Source: a virus. From it: a stretch of 38,718 nucleotides of DNA. Position numbers and translations under genes: made by a program. Within the stretch, counting starts at the first letter, position 1. Each line of letters begins with the position of its first letter. Under the pieces are notes generated by a model. The model searched no databases and was not told the DNA's origin. It saw only the letters and a program-made list of their open reading frames with translations. Shown one piece after another: positions 16,672 to 22,941 of the stretch. Where the stretch lies: IMG/VR virus record IMGVR_UViG_3300050821_010846, positions 1 to 38,718 of that record, one strand, 5' to 3'.

Positions 16672-17085
16672 ATGCAAGCTTTAAACTCAGTATATACTTT
16701 TGTTAAAGAAACAATTACAATGGAAAACTTCTCACGGGCAGCCTATAGCGCTGCAGCATTTTGCACAGGAGCTACCACAGCAGCGTTCGCATACAACAAC
16801 GTGCTCTACAGTGTGCAGATCATCAAAAACTGTGCCCTCCCTATACTCAACGGTACTATGCCTCAAATTCGAACGGATTTGGCAGTAGGAGCGTTTAACA
16901 TAACAGCTGGCTATATTGACCATACCCTACTCAACTTAGGCCATTATGGCTTGATTCTGATAGGAATTTGCGCCACTGGCTACCTAATTGGCAAAGCAAT
17001 TTCGATTATCCAACCGCAAGATGTCCAAAATATCGAAGCCACGCATCGAAGCATCAAAGAAGCTTCACTAGCTTCAAACTCTTAA
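16672..17085 (+). CDS. Membrane protein at the end of the tail operon
   Basis: 137 residues, start preceded by AGAGGA. Two hydrophobic segments are visible: residues about 22-45 (AAYSAAAFCTGATTAAFAY) and 92-112 (YGLILIGICATGYLIGKAI), the second with small-residue spacing typical of packed helices; a hydrophilic tail follows. A role in lysis (holin) or in superinfection exclusion is possible. The stop codon overlaps the convergent stop of the replication gene by 4 bases, so the two large transcription units meet here. Confidence 0.5.
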   Translation: MQALNSVYTFVKETITMENFSRAAYSAAAFCTGATTAAFAYNNVLYSVQIIKNCALPILNGTMPQIRTDLAVGAFNITAGYIDHTLLNLGHYGLILIGICATGYLIGKAISIIQPQDVQNIEATHRSIKEASLASNS

Positions 17086-18050
17086 CGATACTCGCCACCT
17101 ACGGTATCGTTGGCCTCAGTCTGCCCTAACGGACTGGGGCGTTTCTTCTCAGCCTCTTCTCTTTCCAGTTTTTTAATCTGCCAAGCTTTCATGTTGGCTC
17201 TTTCCAAAACTTTTTTCCGTCTTTCGTCTGCTTCTCTTTGAGCCTGCCTATCTTCCTTCGTCGGTTCCTTTGGAGGCTTAATACCAAGTCTTCGCCATCT
17301 TTCCTCTCGCTCTTCACGAGACAGGCATTTTTTAACCGGTGTTTCAGAAACACTCACATAGCGACCTTCAGAGTAAAGTCTTTTACAGATGCTTTTGGTG
17401 TATTTTAAAATATTAGTTATTGGCTTATTACTGTCTATTTCCTCGACGGCTTTCTCTATAACATCTGCTGGAAATTCTTCCAGATGTTTCTTAAGCTCAG
17501 AGATGGTTATTTGCAGGTCTTTACCAGATTTACTCTTGAATTTGACCAATTCCAAAGAGTTTGAAAGACCACCACCACCATTCGGAATGCCGGGAGATTT
17601 CTCAAGATTTTCAGGAATTGGAGGGGTTGGGGGTGGTGGTTTCTTATATATATTATTCCTTAGTTTAGCTTCATTCCTTGGTAGTGTCGACTTCGCCGTA
17701 TACGGGAAAGCCGGTTGCGGAGAAATTATTTTAATTTCATCGGGAACCTGTTGTTTTGTCTCAAAAACAGCGTAGTCGCATCTTGTGAATTTTCCTTTAT
17801 CATCCCTCTTCTGATTTTCCCGTAATATGTATCCGTTTTGAATCCCTTCTTTAATCATAGAAAATATGGCGTCTCTTTTTTCTTTTAAGACAGAAGAGAG
17901 ATGAGAGACTCGAAAAATCCAATCATCGGGTTGAGATAAGCAAAAAGCAAGAAAGCCCTTAAGGCTACATGATATTGATTTGTCATGTAGAAATTGTTTG
18001 TCTAAGACGACATAAGGCTTTTCATGTCGTTGAATTCTAATAACTGACAT
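17082..18050 (-). CDS. Replication-initiator-like protein with N-terminal winged-helix domain
   Basis: 322 residues. N-terminal 90 residues match the HTH module seen in many phage and plasmid replication proteins: YVVLDKQFLHDKSISCSLKG, then FLAFCLSQPDDWIFRVSHLS and an effector-like IFSMIKEGIQNGYILREN. A Pro/Gly linker (KKPPPPTPPIPENL, then NGGGGLS) leads to a helical domain (residues 165-225) and a very basic, charged tail (SREEREERWRRLG, then EREEAEKKR). This two-domain plan suggests origin binding plus recruitment of host helicase. Start supported by AGGAGATT upstream. Upstream lie two near-copies of its own start region. No polymerase or helicase is in the window, consistent with dependence on the host replisome. 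Confidence 0.6.
   Translation of the reverse strand: MSVIRIQRHEKPYVVLDKQFLHDKSISCSLKGFLAFCLSQPDDWIFRVSHLSSVLKEKRDAIFSMIKEGIQNGYILRENQKRDDKGKFTRCDYAVFETKQQVPDEIKIISPQPAFPYTAKSTLPRNEAKLRNNIYKKPPPPTPPIPENLEKSPGIPNGGGGLSNSLELVKFKSKSGKDLQITISELKKHLEEFPADVIEKAVEEIDSNKPITNILKYTKSICKRLYSEGRYVSVSETPVKKCLSREEREERWRRLGIKPPKEPTKEDRQAQREADERRKKVLERANMKAWQIKKLEREEAEKKRPSPLGQTEANDTVGGEYR
17084..17111. repeat. Inverted repeat at the convergent gene ends
   Basis: AACGATAC (17084-17091) and GTATCGTT (17104-17111) pair over 8 bp with a 12-base loop, beginning exactly at the overlapping stop codons. Probably an RNA 3'-end hairpin that acts with the adjacent terminator. Confidence 0.5.
17113..17150 (+). terminator. 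Terminator of the plus-strand tail operon
   Basis: Nine-bp stem GCCTCAGTC/GACTGGGGC (one T-G pair; 17113-17121 with 17132-17140) with a 10-base loop, followed by GTTTCTTCTC. It lies inside the 3' end of the opposing replication gene, so the terminator is also coding sequence on the other strand. Confidence 0.6.
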
Positions 18051-18174
18051 AATCTCCTGTTGTGTAAAAAGGAAGCATTATGCCAAACTGATAACAGACA
18101 TGATGTTTCCTTGGTTTTTGAACTCACATAACTGGTTTTAAAACCGACATAATTTCCTGTTGTGTAAAAAGAAA
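18046..18174 (-). repeat. Direct repeat of the translation-start region, exactly 100 bp apart
   Basis: Bases 18046-18074 and 18146-18174 are near-identical over about 27 bases; each contains, on the minus strand, TTTTTACACAACAGGA.ATTATGTC. The first is the real start of the replication gene; the second starts a short peptide. The 100-base period is exact (both ATGs at positions ending in 50). Confidence 0.75.
18078..18150 (-). promoter_or_regulatory. Two upstream leader peptides of the replication gene
   Basis: Minus strand: 18150-18124 encodes MSVLKPVM-stop, 18101-18078 encodes MSVISLA-stop, and the gene itself starts MSVIRIQR at 18050. All three starts are ATGTC.GTT and follow a purine-rich site (ACAGGA, AAGGA, CAGGAG). 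This looks like a triplicated translation-initiation region giving small upstream reading frames that could attenuate or time synthesis of the replication protein. Confidence 0.55.
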
Positions 18175-18197
18175 ACATGGTGTTGAGTTGAGGGCTG

Positions 18198-18521
18198 ATG
18201 GAAATTGAATTGATAGACATTTTGATATCGCTGTCAGTGATCCTATTTTTCGTTTCCATCTGCCTGTCTTTTAAATCCATATCCATTCAAAAAAACCTCG
18301 TGCGTCGTGTCGATAGCGACGCGCATTTTAATCGGTCCAAGCTAATACAGATTGAATTTGAGGTCAAGGACTTCCGACGTGCCTTCCAGACACAATCCAT
18401 CCATGACAGAAAGAAAGATCTCGCTAGAAACAGATTCGAATCTAGCGAAACTTCAGCTACTAAGATTCAGCCTTTTGTGGCTTTAAAGACTCAAGGAATG
18501 AATCTCGAAAACGTACCGTAA
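18198..18521 (+). CDS. Possible small membrane protein opposite the early operon (uncertain)
   Basis: 107 residues. Residues 6-25 are hydrophobic (IDILISLSVILFFVSICLSF), then a polar helical tail. TGAGGG lies 6 bases upstream of the ATG. Against it: the surrounding genes all run the other way, the last 62 bases overlap the annealing-protein gene, and two inverted repeats inside look like regulatory RNA. The 410-base stretch 18051-18459 would otherwise be non-coding. Confidence 0.35.
   Translation: MEIELIDILISLSVILFFVSICLSFKSISIQKNLVRRVDSDAHFNRSKLIQIEFEVKDFRRAFQTQSIHDRKKDLARNRFESSETSATKIQPFVALKTQGMNLENVP
18421..18448 (-). terminator. Inverted repeat downstream of the annealing-protein gene
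   Basis: TCGCTAGA (18421-18428) and TCTAGCGA (18441-18448) pair over 8 bp; the loop can extend through GATTCGAATC. On the minus strand it lies 12 bases past the stop at 18460 and is followed by GATCTTTCTTTCTG, so it may act as a weak terminator or 3'-end stabiliser between recombination and replication genes. A second GC-rich hairpin is at 18302-18322. Confidence 0.4.
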
Positions 18522-19257
18522 GCGCCTCGTTCATCAAAGCGCTGTTCAAGATTTCTTCCTGAGACGCTCCTTTCTTTACGGAAATATACTTGATATACTC
18601 CTTCAAAAGCTCAATGTCGCAGTCGCTTCCTATAGAAAGAAGAGCCACTTGCAAGTCTTCTACAGTAGGATCTTTCTTCACTTCCGGCTCAACATTCTTC
18701 ACTTCAACCTCAGCCTCTTCCAGATGCTCCAAAGCCTTCGGCTTCTTCTTTTCTTGCTTCGGCTCAAATTCTTCCTCGCCGTATGTGCCACCAATGATAT
18801 CCGCAAACAGCATCCTGCCAAGATTTCCCATAGCACGCGCAAAGAGCATGTTCTTAGGGTTCTTCTTGTAGTTATCCTTCCCAAGCAATCCAGCAAGTTC
18901 CGCATCTTTCAGCGTAAACCTAATTGTGAGCGTATCTCCGTTATCACTCCTTGTGCCTTTGATAATGCACTCATCAGAGCCCCATTTCTCCACAATGATG
19001 CTATGGCCCGCTTTTCGGATCATCTCATTCATCATCATAGGCTTCATGCTTATCTTGCCCTGGATGATGTCAAAGCCGCTCATAAGAGCCTTTACAGGAT
19101 GAATCCCCAAGTCCTTCGCATACATGATAACAACCATAATGGTGTCTAGGTTCCATTCCTTAGACCATTTCCCGCTCTTTATCACGATGTCGCCAAGCTT
19201 TCTCGCATAATCAAGTTCTGAAAAGTATTGATCTGCTTTTACTAATTCGTTAGCCAT
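18460..19257 (-). CDS. recT: RecT-family single-strand annealing protein
   Basis: 265 residues. The core (residues about 35-165) carries the RecT pattern: AKDLGIHPVKALMSGFDIIQ, GKISMKPMMMNEMIRKAGH, a TIRFTLKDAELAGLLGK strand-helix, then NPKNMLFARAMGNLGRMLFAD and GGTYGEEE. These correspond to the conserved GK.S..P.lm and K.NP..ml..R....l.R...pd...G.Y..eE blocks. The C-terminal 90 residues are a charged linker plus helical tail. Known role: anneals complementary single strands, pairing with a 5'-3' exonuclease; the nuclease at 19979-20572 in the same strand and cluster is the expected partner. Start overlaps the upstream stop. Confidence 0.85.
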   Translation of the reverse strand: MANELVKADQYFSELDYARKLGDIVIKSGKWSKEWNLDTIMVVIMYAKDLGIHPVKALMSGFDIIQGKISMKPMMMNEMIRKAGHSIIVEKWGSDECIIKGTRSDNGDTLTIRFTLKDAELAGLLGKDNYKKNPKNMLFARAMGNLGRMLFADIIGGTYGEEEFEPKQEKKKPKALEHLEEAEVEVKNVEPEVKKDPTVEDLQVALLSIGSDCDIELLKEYIKYISVKKGASQEEILNSALMNEALTVRFRDSFLESLKPQKAES

Positions 19258-19435
19258 TGTTTTTCTCTTCCCTTATTTTTGCTATTTTTGTGTATTTTTC
19301 TTTGATCTGGAAATACTTTTCTCCCCAAAATTCGGCACTTATTTTCCATTCGTCCGCAGATTCTTTCCAAAATTTAATCATAAGATTTTTTGCATTTATC
19401 CTATCTTCAAGATCCCTTATCATGTCGTTATCCAT
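19250..19435 (-). CDS. Small coiled-coil protein in the recombination operon
   Basis: 61 residues, one charged helix with many aromatic positions (RDLEDRINAKNLMIKFWKES, then EWKISAEFWGEKYFQIKEKY). It overlaps the annealing-protein start by 8 bases and its own start overlaps the preceding stop (TAATG). It is similar in style to the next gene upstream (both contain W/Y-rich coiled coil), so the two may be distant duplicates. Function unknown. Confidence 0.5.
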   Translation of the reverse strand: MDNDMIRDLEDRINAKNLMIKFWKESADEWKISAEFWGEKYFQIKEKYTKIAKIREEKNNG

Positions 19436-19644
19436 TATCTTGTCTCCAAATAATTCATGAATGTTTTGTTTAATTCTTCGTAGGACTCGTACCAGAAATT
19501 TTCCATCTCTTTTGCCATCTTAAGCTCTATCTTCGCTACGCACAATTCGCTTTCCAGCTTCTCCGCACGCTCTTTATAAAAATCATAGGAAAAGATTTGC
19601 TCAAAATCATCATCCCCTATAGATTCATCGTGTTCCTTTAACAT
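19435..19644 (-). CDS. Small acidic coiled-coil protein in the recombination operon
   Basis: 69 residues: acidic start (KEHDESIGDDDFEQIF) followed by a long helix (YKERAEKLESELCVAKIELK, then EMENFWYESYEELN). ATGGAGA is placed upstream of the ATG. The WYESYEELN part resembles the aromatic helix of the next protein. Possibly an accessory factor for exonuclease and annealing protein; not recognised. Confidence 0.5.
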   Translation of the reverse strand: MLKEHDESIGDDDFEQIFSYDFYKERAEKLESELCVAKIELKMAKEMENFWYESYEELNKTFMNYLETR

Positions 19645-19671
19645 TTTGATTTCTCCATTTTTTGATTTGGG

Positions 19672-19699
19672 AGCGTTCTAGAACCCACTCTAGAACGCT
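19672..19699. repeat. Perfect 11-bp inverted repeat in front of a small early gene
   Basis: AGCGTTCTAGA (19672-19682) and TCTAGAACGCT (19689-19699), 6-base spacer. The left arm runs on into the palindrome GTTCTAGAAC. It sits between two minus-strand genes and no T-run follows on either strand, so an operator or RNA-processing hairpin is more likely than a terminator. Confidence 0.6.
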
Positions 19700-19705
19700 T
19701 CGTTT

Positions 19706-19927
19706 CTATATATTCATCGAATACTTGCTAGCCAGATACCAAGAGAAGTCATCCTCGTAGCAAGCTCTTTCTTCCAAGTCCATTTGCTTAAATATATTCA
19801 GCTCCTCGATCAACTGAAATTCGTTGATTCCAAAAAGAAACTGTAAAACCGACTTATTCTCGTCATCCAACAGCCCCTTCCACTCGTCAAATTCCTCTTC
19901 TTCCTCTTCGTCTTCTTCATTATTCAT
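19706..19927 (-). CDS. Strongly acidic early protein, DNA-mimic candidate
   Basis: 73 residues; the first 25 are almost all acidic (MNNEEDEEEEEEFDEWKG), and acidic residues continue to the end with only a few basic ones. Own promoter (19957-19986), a short leader with AGAGGA, and an inverted repeat behind it. Small, very acidic early phage proteins often mimic DNA and block host nucleases or restriction (the Ocr and Gam-type strategy), but the sequence itself matches no family I know, so this is a testable guess. Confidence 0.5.
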   Translation of the reverse strand: MNNEEDEEEEEEFDEWKGLLDDENKSVLQFLFGINEFQLIEELNIFKQMDLEERACYEDDFSWYLASKYSMNI

Positions 19928-19956
19928 GCAATCCTCTGTTTTTTTGTTGTGATTTA

Positions 19957-19986
19957 AGTATAACGTTTTACTGAATATTTAGTCAA
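19957..19986 (-). promoter_or_regulatory. Promoter of the acidic early gene, with shared motif copy 2
   Basis: Minus strand: TTGACT (19981-19986), 18-base spacer, TATACT (19957-19962). The -35 lies inside the last codons of the exonuclease gene. The 16-bp motif AGTAAAACGTTATACT occupies 19957-19972 and includes the -10 box, as at 10851-10866. Confidence 0.65.
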
Positions 19987-20572
19987 ATAGTAAACTAGCT
20001 TTTTTCTCTTCCCATGCCTTAATTGCCTCCTCAACACAACGTGTGAACACACTGTTTTTGTATGAAAATTCATAAACCTTAGGAAGCATCGGAGAATATT
20101 TCGCAACTCCATCCTCTATATACTTCTTGCTTTGACGTAAGTTTACCCACAGCATCTTTTCTTTGCTCACATCAATACCGTTCCTTTGAAGCAGATACCA
20201 GTAGAAATGCGCCTGCATCTCCCATATCTCCTCATTGGCACTAGCTGAACACTTCCAGTCCACAAGTAACGGTAGATTATGTCTATTCGTCTCAATAATG
20301 CCATCAATCTCACCTGTTATCATGAGCTCATCATCATAAAGCCGGGGAACTTGCATCTTAAATACAGGCTTCTCCTTAGCTTTCCATAATTCATATGAAC
20401 CAAAATATGCCCAAGCTCTTTCCGTCTTAAGCATAGGGAAATCTCCGCTAGTATCCTCTACAATTGCTTTATGAACGTTAGTGCCTATTTCAGCCTTGGC
20501 ACTTAAAACCGCCTCATCTATTCCTGAGAAATTTTGTAGCCTTCCCAATATCTCCGAAACCCTAATATACAT
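19979..20572 (-). CDS. PD-(D/E)XK exonuclease, RecB/lambda-exo type
   Basis: 197 residues from the ATG chosen because GGAG lies 7 bases upstream; longer in-frame starts run into the divergent promoter. Motifs in order: IGTNVHKAI near residue 31 (the G..vH helix of this nuclease group), LMITGEIDGII near residue 85 (catalytic Asp), LLVDWKCS near residue 103 (catalytic D-x-K), and EMQAHFYWYLLQ near residue 118 (Q....Y). This is the expected 5'-3' resection partner of the RecT-type protein in the same operon. Together they can circularise or recombine phage genomes independently of host RecA. Confidence 0.8.
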   Translation of the reverse strand: MYIRVSEILGRLQNFSGIDEAVLSAKAEIGTNVHKAIVEDTSGDFPMLKTERAWAYFGSYELWKAKEKPVFKMQVPRLYDDELMITGEIDGIIETNRHNLPLLVDWKCSASANEEIWEMQAHFYWYLLQRNGIDVSKEKMLWVNLRQSKKYIEDGVAKYSPMLPKVYEFSYKNSVFTRCVEEAIKAWEEKKASLLFD

Positions 20573-20586
20573 GAAAATTCTCCATA

Positions 20587-20615
20587 TTGACATTTTTACA
20601 GTAGAATAGTATACT
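20587..20615 (+). promoter_or_regulatory. Near-consensus sigma70 promoter for the regulator operon
   Basis: TTGACA (20587-20592), 17-base spacer, TATACT (20610-20615): the best-matching promoter in the window. The decamer TAGTATACTA (20607-20616) is palindromic and could also serve as a -10 on the other strand. Transcription would begin near 20622, at the edge of the shared motif, and run into the Cro-like gene at 20649. Confidence 0.75.
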
Positions 20616-20623
20616 AACGTGAA

Positions 20624-20639
20624 AGTGTAATATTTTACT
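20624..20639 (-). promoter_or_regulatory. Shared 16-bp promoter/operator motif, copy 3, in the divergent control region
   Basis: Minus-strand reading AGTAAAATATTACACT. For the exonuclease operon its TACACT end could be a -10, giving a leader of about 45 bases; for the plus-strand promoter it lies exactly over the expected transcription start. A protein bound here would affect both directions, as in classical phage switches. Confidence 0.55.
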
Positions 20640-20648
20640 AGGAGAATC

Positions 20649-20840
20649 ATGCAAATCGAGGAATGGCTACAGAAAAATAATATCTCTCCATTAGAATTTT
20701 CCAAGAAAATTGATGCATCAAGAGCCGCTCTTTATAAATGGAGAATAGGAAAGTTCAAACCAAATAAGTTTTATCAAAAAATAATCCATAGAGAGACACA
20801 GGGAGAAGTCTCATACTCAGATTGGGAGAAACAAATATGA
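20649..20840 (+). CDS. Cro/CI-like HTH regulator
   Basis: 63 residues, almost a bare HTH domain: QIEEWLQKNNISPLEFSKKI, then DASRAALYKWRIGKFKPNK, where SPLEFSKKI is helix 2 and SRAALYKWRIGK the recognition helix and turn. ACTAGGAGA precedes the ATG. It is the first gene downstream of the strongest promoter, next to the divergent early operon, the usual place of a Cro-type repressor. Likely binds the 16-bp motif at 20624-20639 and its two relatives. Confidence 0.65.
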   Translation: MQIEEWLQKNNISPLEFSKKIDASRAALYKWRIGKFKPNKFYQKIIHRETQGEVSYSDWEKQI

Positions 20841-21229
20841 AATATATATCAGTAAGCGAAGCCGTGGAAATGCTAGGAGTCACGCCACAAGCCGTCTACC
20901 AAGCGATACGTCGCAGAACACTTAAAGCAAAAAGAAGCAATGGCAAGATCGTTACAACATATGAATGGATACACGAATACCTTAAATATTGGAGATCAAA
21001 ACAAGAACATTCCATGTTTAATGGCGAAAAGGTGTTCAATAAAGACAAAGGAGAATACTCCATAATCATGGCAGCAAAAGAGCTCGGAGTAAAGCCGCAG
21101 CTCCTACAAGACATGCACTTCGAAGGCAAGATAAAGACATACTATAAGGGGAAATACATAGTCATATCAAAACAAGAGCTGGAGCGCGTCAAAGAATCAG
21201 TTCTCGAGAGGCATCGTAAATCCGCTTGA
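20837..21229 (+). CDS. DNA-binding protein with two excisionase-like HTH domains
   Basis: 130 residues from the ATG that overlaps the previous stop (ATGA), with GGGAGAA upstream. Two similar modules: residues 2-55 (KYISVSEAVEMLGVTPQAVY, then AIRRRTLKAKRSNGKIV) and residues 75-122 (YSIIMAAKELGVKPQLLQDM, then HFEGKIKTYYKGKYIVI). Both follow the excisionase/MerR winged-helix pattern: sv.eaa..lgvs...vy..i..g.l.....g....i. A duplicated HTH suggests binding to two adjacent half-sites. No integrase is present, so a transcription or replication regulator is more likely than an excisionase. Confidence 0.65.
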   Translation: MKYISVSEAVEMLGVTPQAVYQAIRRRTLKAKRSNGKIVTTYEWIHEYLKYWRSKQEHSMFNGEKVFNKDKGEYSIIMAAKELGVKPQLLQDMHFEGKIKTYYKGKYIVISKQELERVKESVLERHRKSA

Positions 21230-21279
21230 CATCTAATGACGAGATCGATAACACAGAACAAATTTTAAATCGGTCTCGT

Positions 21280-21705
21280 ATGATCATGTTCGAAATACAC
21301 ACAATACCAAAGCCACAGAAACAAACTCGTTTCGCAAGAAATATCGCTTATGATCCATCCAGGGATTACAAAGAGTCTCTACGCTGGCAGATAAAGCCAC
21401 ACGCACCAAAAGAGCCTTTCCAAGGGCCAATGAGAGTTCATCTAACTTTCCACCTTCCAATTCCAAAACAGACACCAAAGGCCCGCAGAAAACAGATGAT
21501 AAATGGCGTTTGCGTGCCATGGAGAAGGCCAGACCTCGATAACCTGGCATATACCGTAACCAATGCCATGCAAGAGCTCGTATATGAAGACGATTCACAG
21601 ATAATAGACCTCGTTCTTAGCAAGCGGTACGCAGAGGTGCCAAAGATAATCGTGAAAATTCTTGAAATGAACCTTGCAAAAAATGATGACAATGATCAAA
21701 GTTGA
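21280..21705 (+). CDS. rusA: RusA-family Holliday junction resolvase
   Basis: About 141 residues from ATG 21280 (a second ATG is at 21286, and a TTG at 21226 overlaps the previous stop; no start has a clear Shine-Dalgarno site). Motifs: IPKPQKQTRFARN at the N-terminus, YKESLRWQIKP, VHLTFHLPIPK, then the catalytic WRRPDLDNLAYTVTNAMQ with the conserved Asp pair and a third acid in YEDDSQI. RusA enzymes resolve four-way junctions; in phages they clear branched DNA before packaging, which fits the position in front of the terminase genes. Confidence 0.85.
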   Translation: MIMFEIHTIPKPQKQTRFARNIAYDPSRDYKESLRWQIKPHAPKEPFQGPMRVHLTFHLPIPKQTPKARRKQMINGVCVPWRRPDLDNLAYTVTNAMQELVYEDDSQIIDLVLSKRYAEVPKIIVKILEMNLAKNDDNDQS

Positions 21706-21725
21706 CGTTTAATATAAGGTAATGC

Positions 21726-21875
21726 ATGCCACTCGTCAAAGGCAAGAAAGCCAAAACAAAAGCCGGAATCTCTGAAAACATTAGACGAGAAAAACATGCT
21801 CACCCAGACATGGATATTAAACAGGCTGTGGCAATTGCATACAGCACAGCTCGCAAAGCAAAAAAGAAAAAGTGA
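21726..21875 (+). CDS. Small basic conserved phage protein (LVKGKS-type)
   Basis: 49 residues: MPLVKGKKAKTKAGISENIR, then MDIKQAVAIAYSTARKAKKK. The MPLVKGK start and the KQAVAIAYS block are a recurring pattern in small phage proteins of unknown function, often encoded beside terminase or portal genes. The high Lys content suggests contact with DNA. It lies between the resolvase and the small terminase. Confidence 0.65.
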   Translation: MPLVKGKKAKTKAGISENIRREKHAHPDMDIKQAVAIAYSTARKAKKKK

Positions 21876-21970
21876 ACGTAACAATACTCGAAGTGCATCA
21901 ACTTTTAGGACACGGTGGCTTTGTAATGATATTCGAAATCAAAAAAGATCATAATTATGGCGAGACCTAG
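21872..21970 (+). CDS. Possible 32-residue peptide upstream of terS (weak)
   Basis: A GTG start overlapping the previous stop (GTGA) opens a frame, VTILEVHQLLGHGGFVMIFE and following, that ends 11 bases inside terS. No separate ribosome site. It would bridge the gap between the two genes by translational coupling; it could equally be chance. Confidence 0.25.
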   Translation: MNVTILEVHQLLGHGGFVMIFEIKKDHNYGET

Positions 21971-22406
21971 AAAAGACGGCACCCATGCTCCAGGAACAAA
22001 TCAAGGCGGAGCACCAACTAAATATACCGAGGAATGGATTGAAGAAGAAGCAAGAAGATTGCTTGATTGGATCGCTAATGATACCCCTGATAAAATCTAT
22101 ATAGGTTCTTTTGCAAGATATCGAGGTTATGACCGTGCTCGTCTCTCAGAATTTGCTCGTTCAAATTCCAACTTTGCGCGCGCTATGCGTCAAGCACAGG
22201 CCTGGCAAGAAGAAAAGTTCCTCCGTAATGCCCTGTCGAAGGAGTGGGATGCGGCGCAAGTACGCTACACTATGGCTAGAGTGTGTTCTCCGGAATGGAA
22301 AGCATCTTGGGATAAAGAAGAAAAAGAAGAAGCTCCTCCTCAAATAATTCAACATGTTGTAAGATATGCGGATATCCCTAAAGAATCCCATGCCAAAGCT
22401 GATTGA
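21957..22406 (+). CDS. terS: Terminase small subunit
   Basis: 149 residues, close to the 162 of P22 gp3. N-terminus basic and Gly-rich (ARPRKDGTHAPGTNQGGAPT), then a helical DNA-binding region (EEEARRLLDWIANDTPDKIY, then FARYRGYDRARLSEFARSN) and a long helix (AMRQAQAWQEEKFLRNALS) typical of the oligomerisation core, ending in a charged tail. Immediately followed by a homing-type endonuclease and the large subunit, the expected pairing. It would recognise pac DNA and stimulate the large subunit. Assignment from layout and neighbours. Confidence 0.7.
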   Translation: MARPRKDGTHAPGTNQGGAPTKYTEEWIEEEARRLLDWIANDTPDKIYIGSFARYRGYDRARLSEFARSNSNFARAMRQAQAWQEEKFLRNALSKEWDAAQVRYTMARVCSPEWKASWDKEEKEEAPPQIIQHVVRYADIPKESHAKAD

Positions 22407-22941
22407 TCTTACAGGACAAAAATTCGAAAGACTAACCGTAATTGAAAGAATAGGCCGATTTTCCAATAAGACACTATGGAAATGCCTATGCTCATGCGGA
22501 AAAATTACTACTCCTAATTCATATGATCTTAGATCCGGGAAAACGCTAAGTTGCGGCTGCTTCCACAAGGAAAAAGTAAAAAATCAAGCTTCTTCCGGAA
22601 TATATGGATGGAAAAAGAAGAATGACTATAGAAAAGTTCATGGCATGACTAAGCACAAGCTGTACTATATTTATAGAGGAATACATGACCGCTGTTATAG
22701 AGAGAAGTGCAAAGACTTCAAGTTCTATGGAGCAAAGGGAATAAAGTTGTGTGAGGAATGGAAAAAAGATTTCATGAAATTCTACCAATGGTCTATGGAT
22801 TCCGGATGGAAAGAGGGCCTTACAATTGATAGAATAAAAAACACTGGTGATTATGAACCATCAAATTGTCAATGGTCTACAAGGTCAGAAAATTCAAGAA
22901 GGCAAGGGAAAAGTTTTAATTCTTCCAGAGCTTCCCCATAA
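22390..22941 (+). CDS. HNH homing endonuclease lodged between terS and terL
   Basis: 183 residues from ATG 22390 (MPKLIDLTGQKFERLTVIER), the standard start of this phage endonuclease group. Zinc-ribbon-like Cys pattern in residues 32-60 (WKCLCSCGKI, then LSCGCFHK). The C-terminal nuclease block is GLTIDRIKNTGDYEPSNCQ followed by WSTRSENSRRQ, where D.I.N.G.YEP.NC.W is the diagnostic HNH pattern. The gene overlaps terS by 17 bases and runs 89 bases past the terL ATG used here, so it is a compact insertion into a packaging operon. Composition is more AT-rich than the flanks. Such free-standing endonucleases copy themselves into homologous loci lacking them. Confidence 0.8.
   Translation: MPKLIDLTGQKFERLTVIERIGRFSNKTLWKCLCSCGKITTPNSYDLRSGKTLSCGCFHKEKVKNQASSGIYGWKKKNDYRKVHGMTKHKLYYIYRGIHDRCYREKCKDFKFYGAKGIKLCEEWKKDFMKFYQWSMDSGWKEGLTIDRIKNTGDYEPSNCQWSTRSENSRRQGKSFNSSRASP

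Noticed and set aside
18002-18286. Minus-strand frame of 94 codons upstream of the replication gene
   Set aside because: It crosses the duplicated start regions and the replication gene start in another frame; the repeats and mini-peptides explain the region better.
18649-19149. Plus-strand frame of 166 codons opposite the annealing-protein gene
   Set aside because: The opposite strand carries clear RecT motifs; this frame has none.
20837-21229. Excisionase of an integration module
   Set aside because: No integrase or attachment-site repeat is visible; the protein has two HTH modules, so a regulator is more likely.
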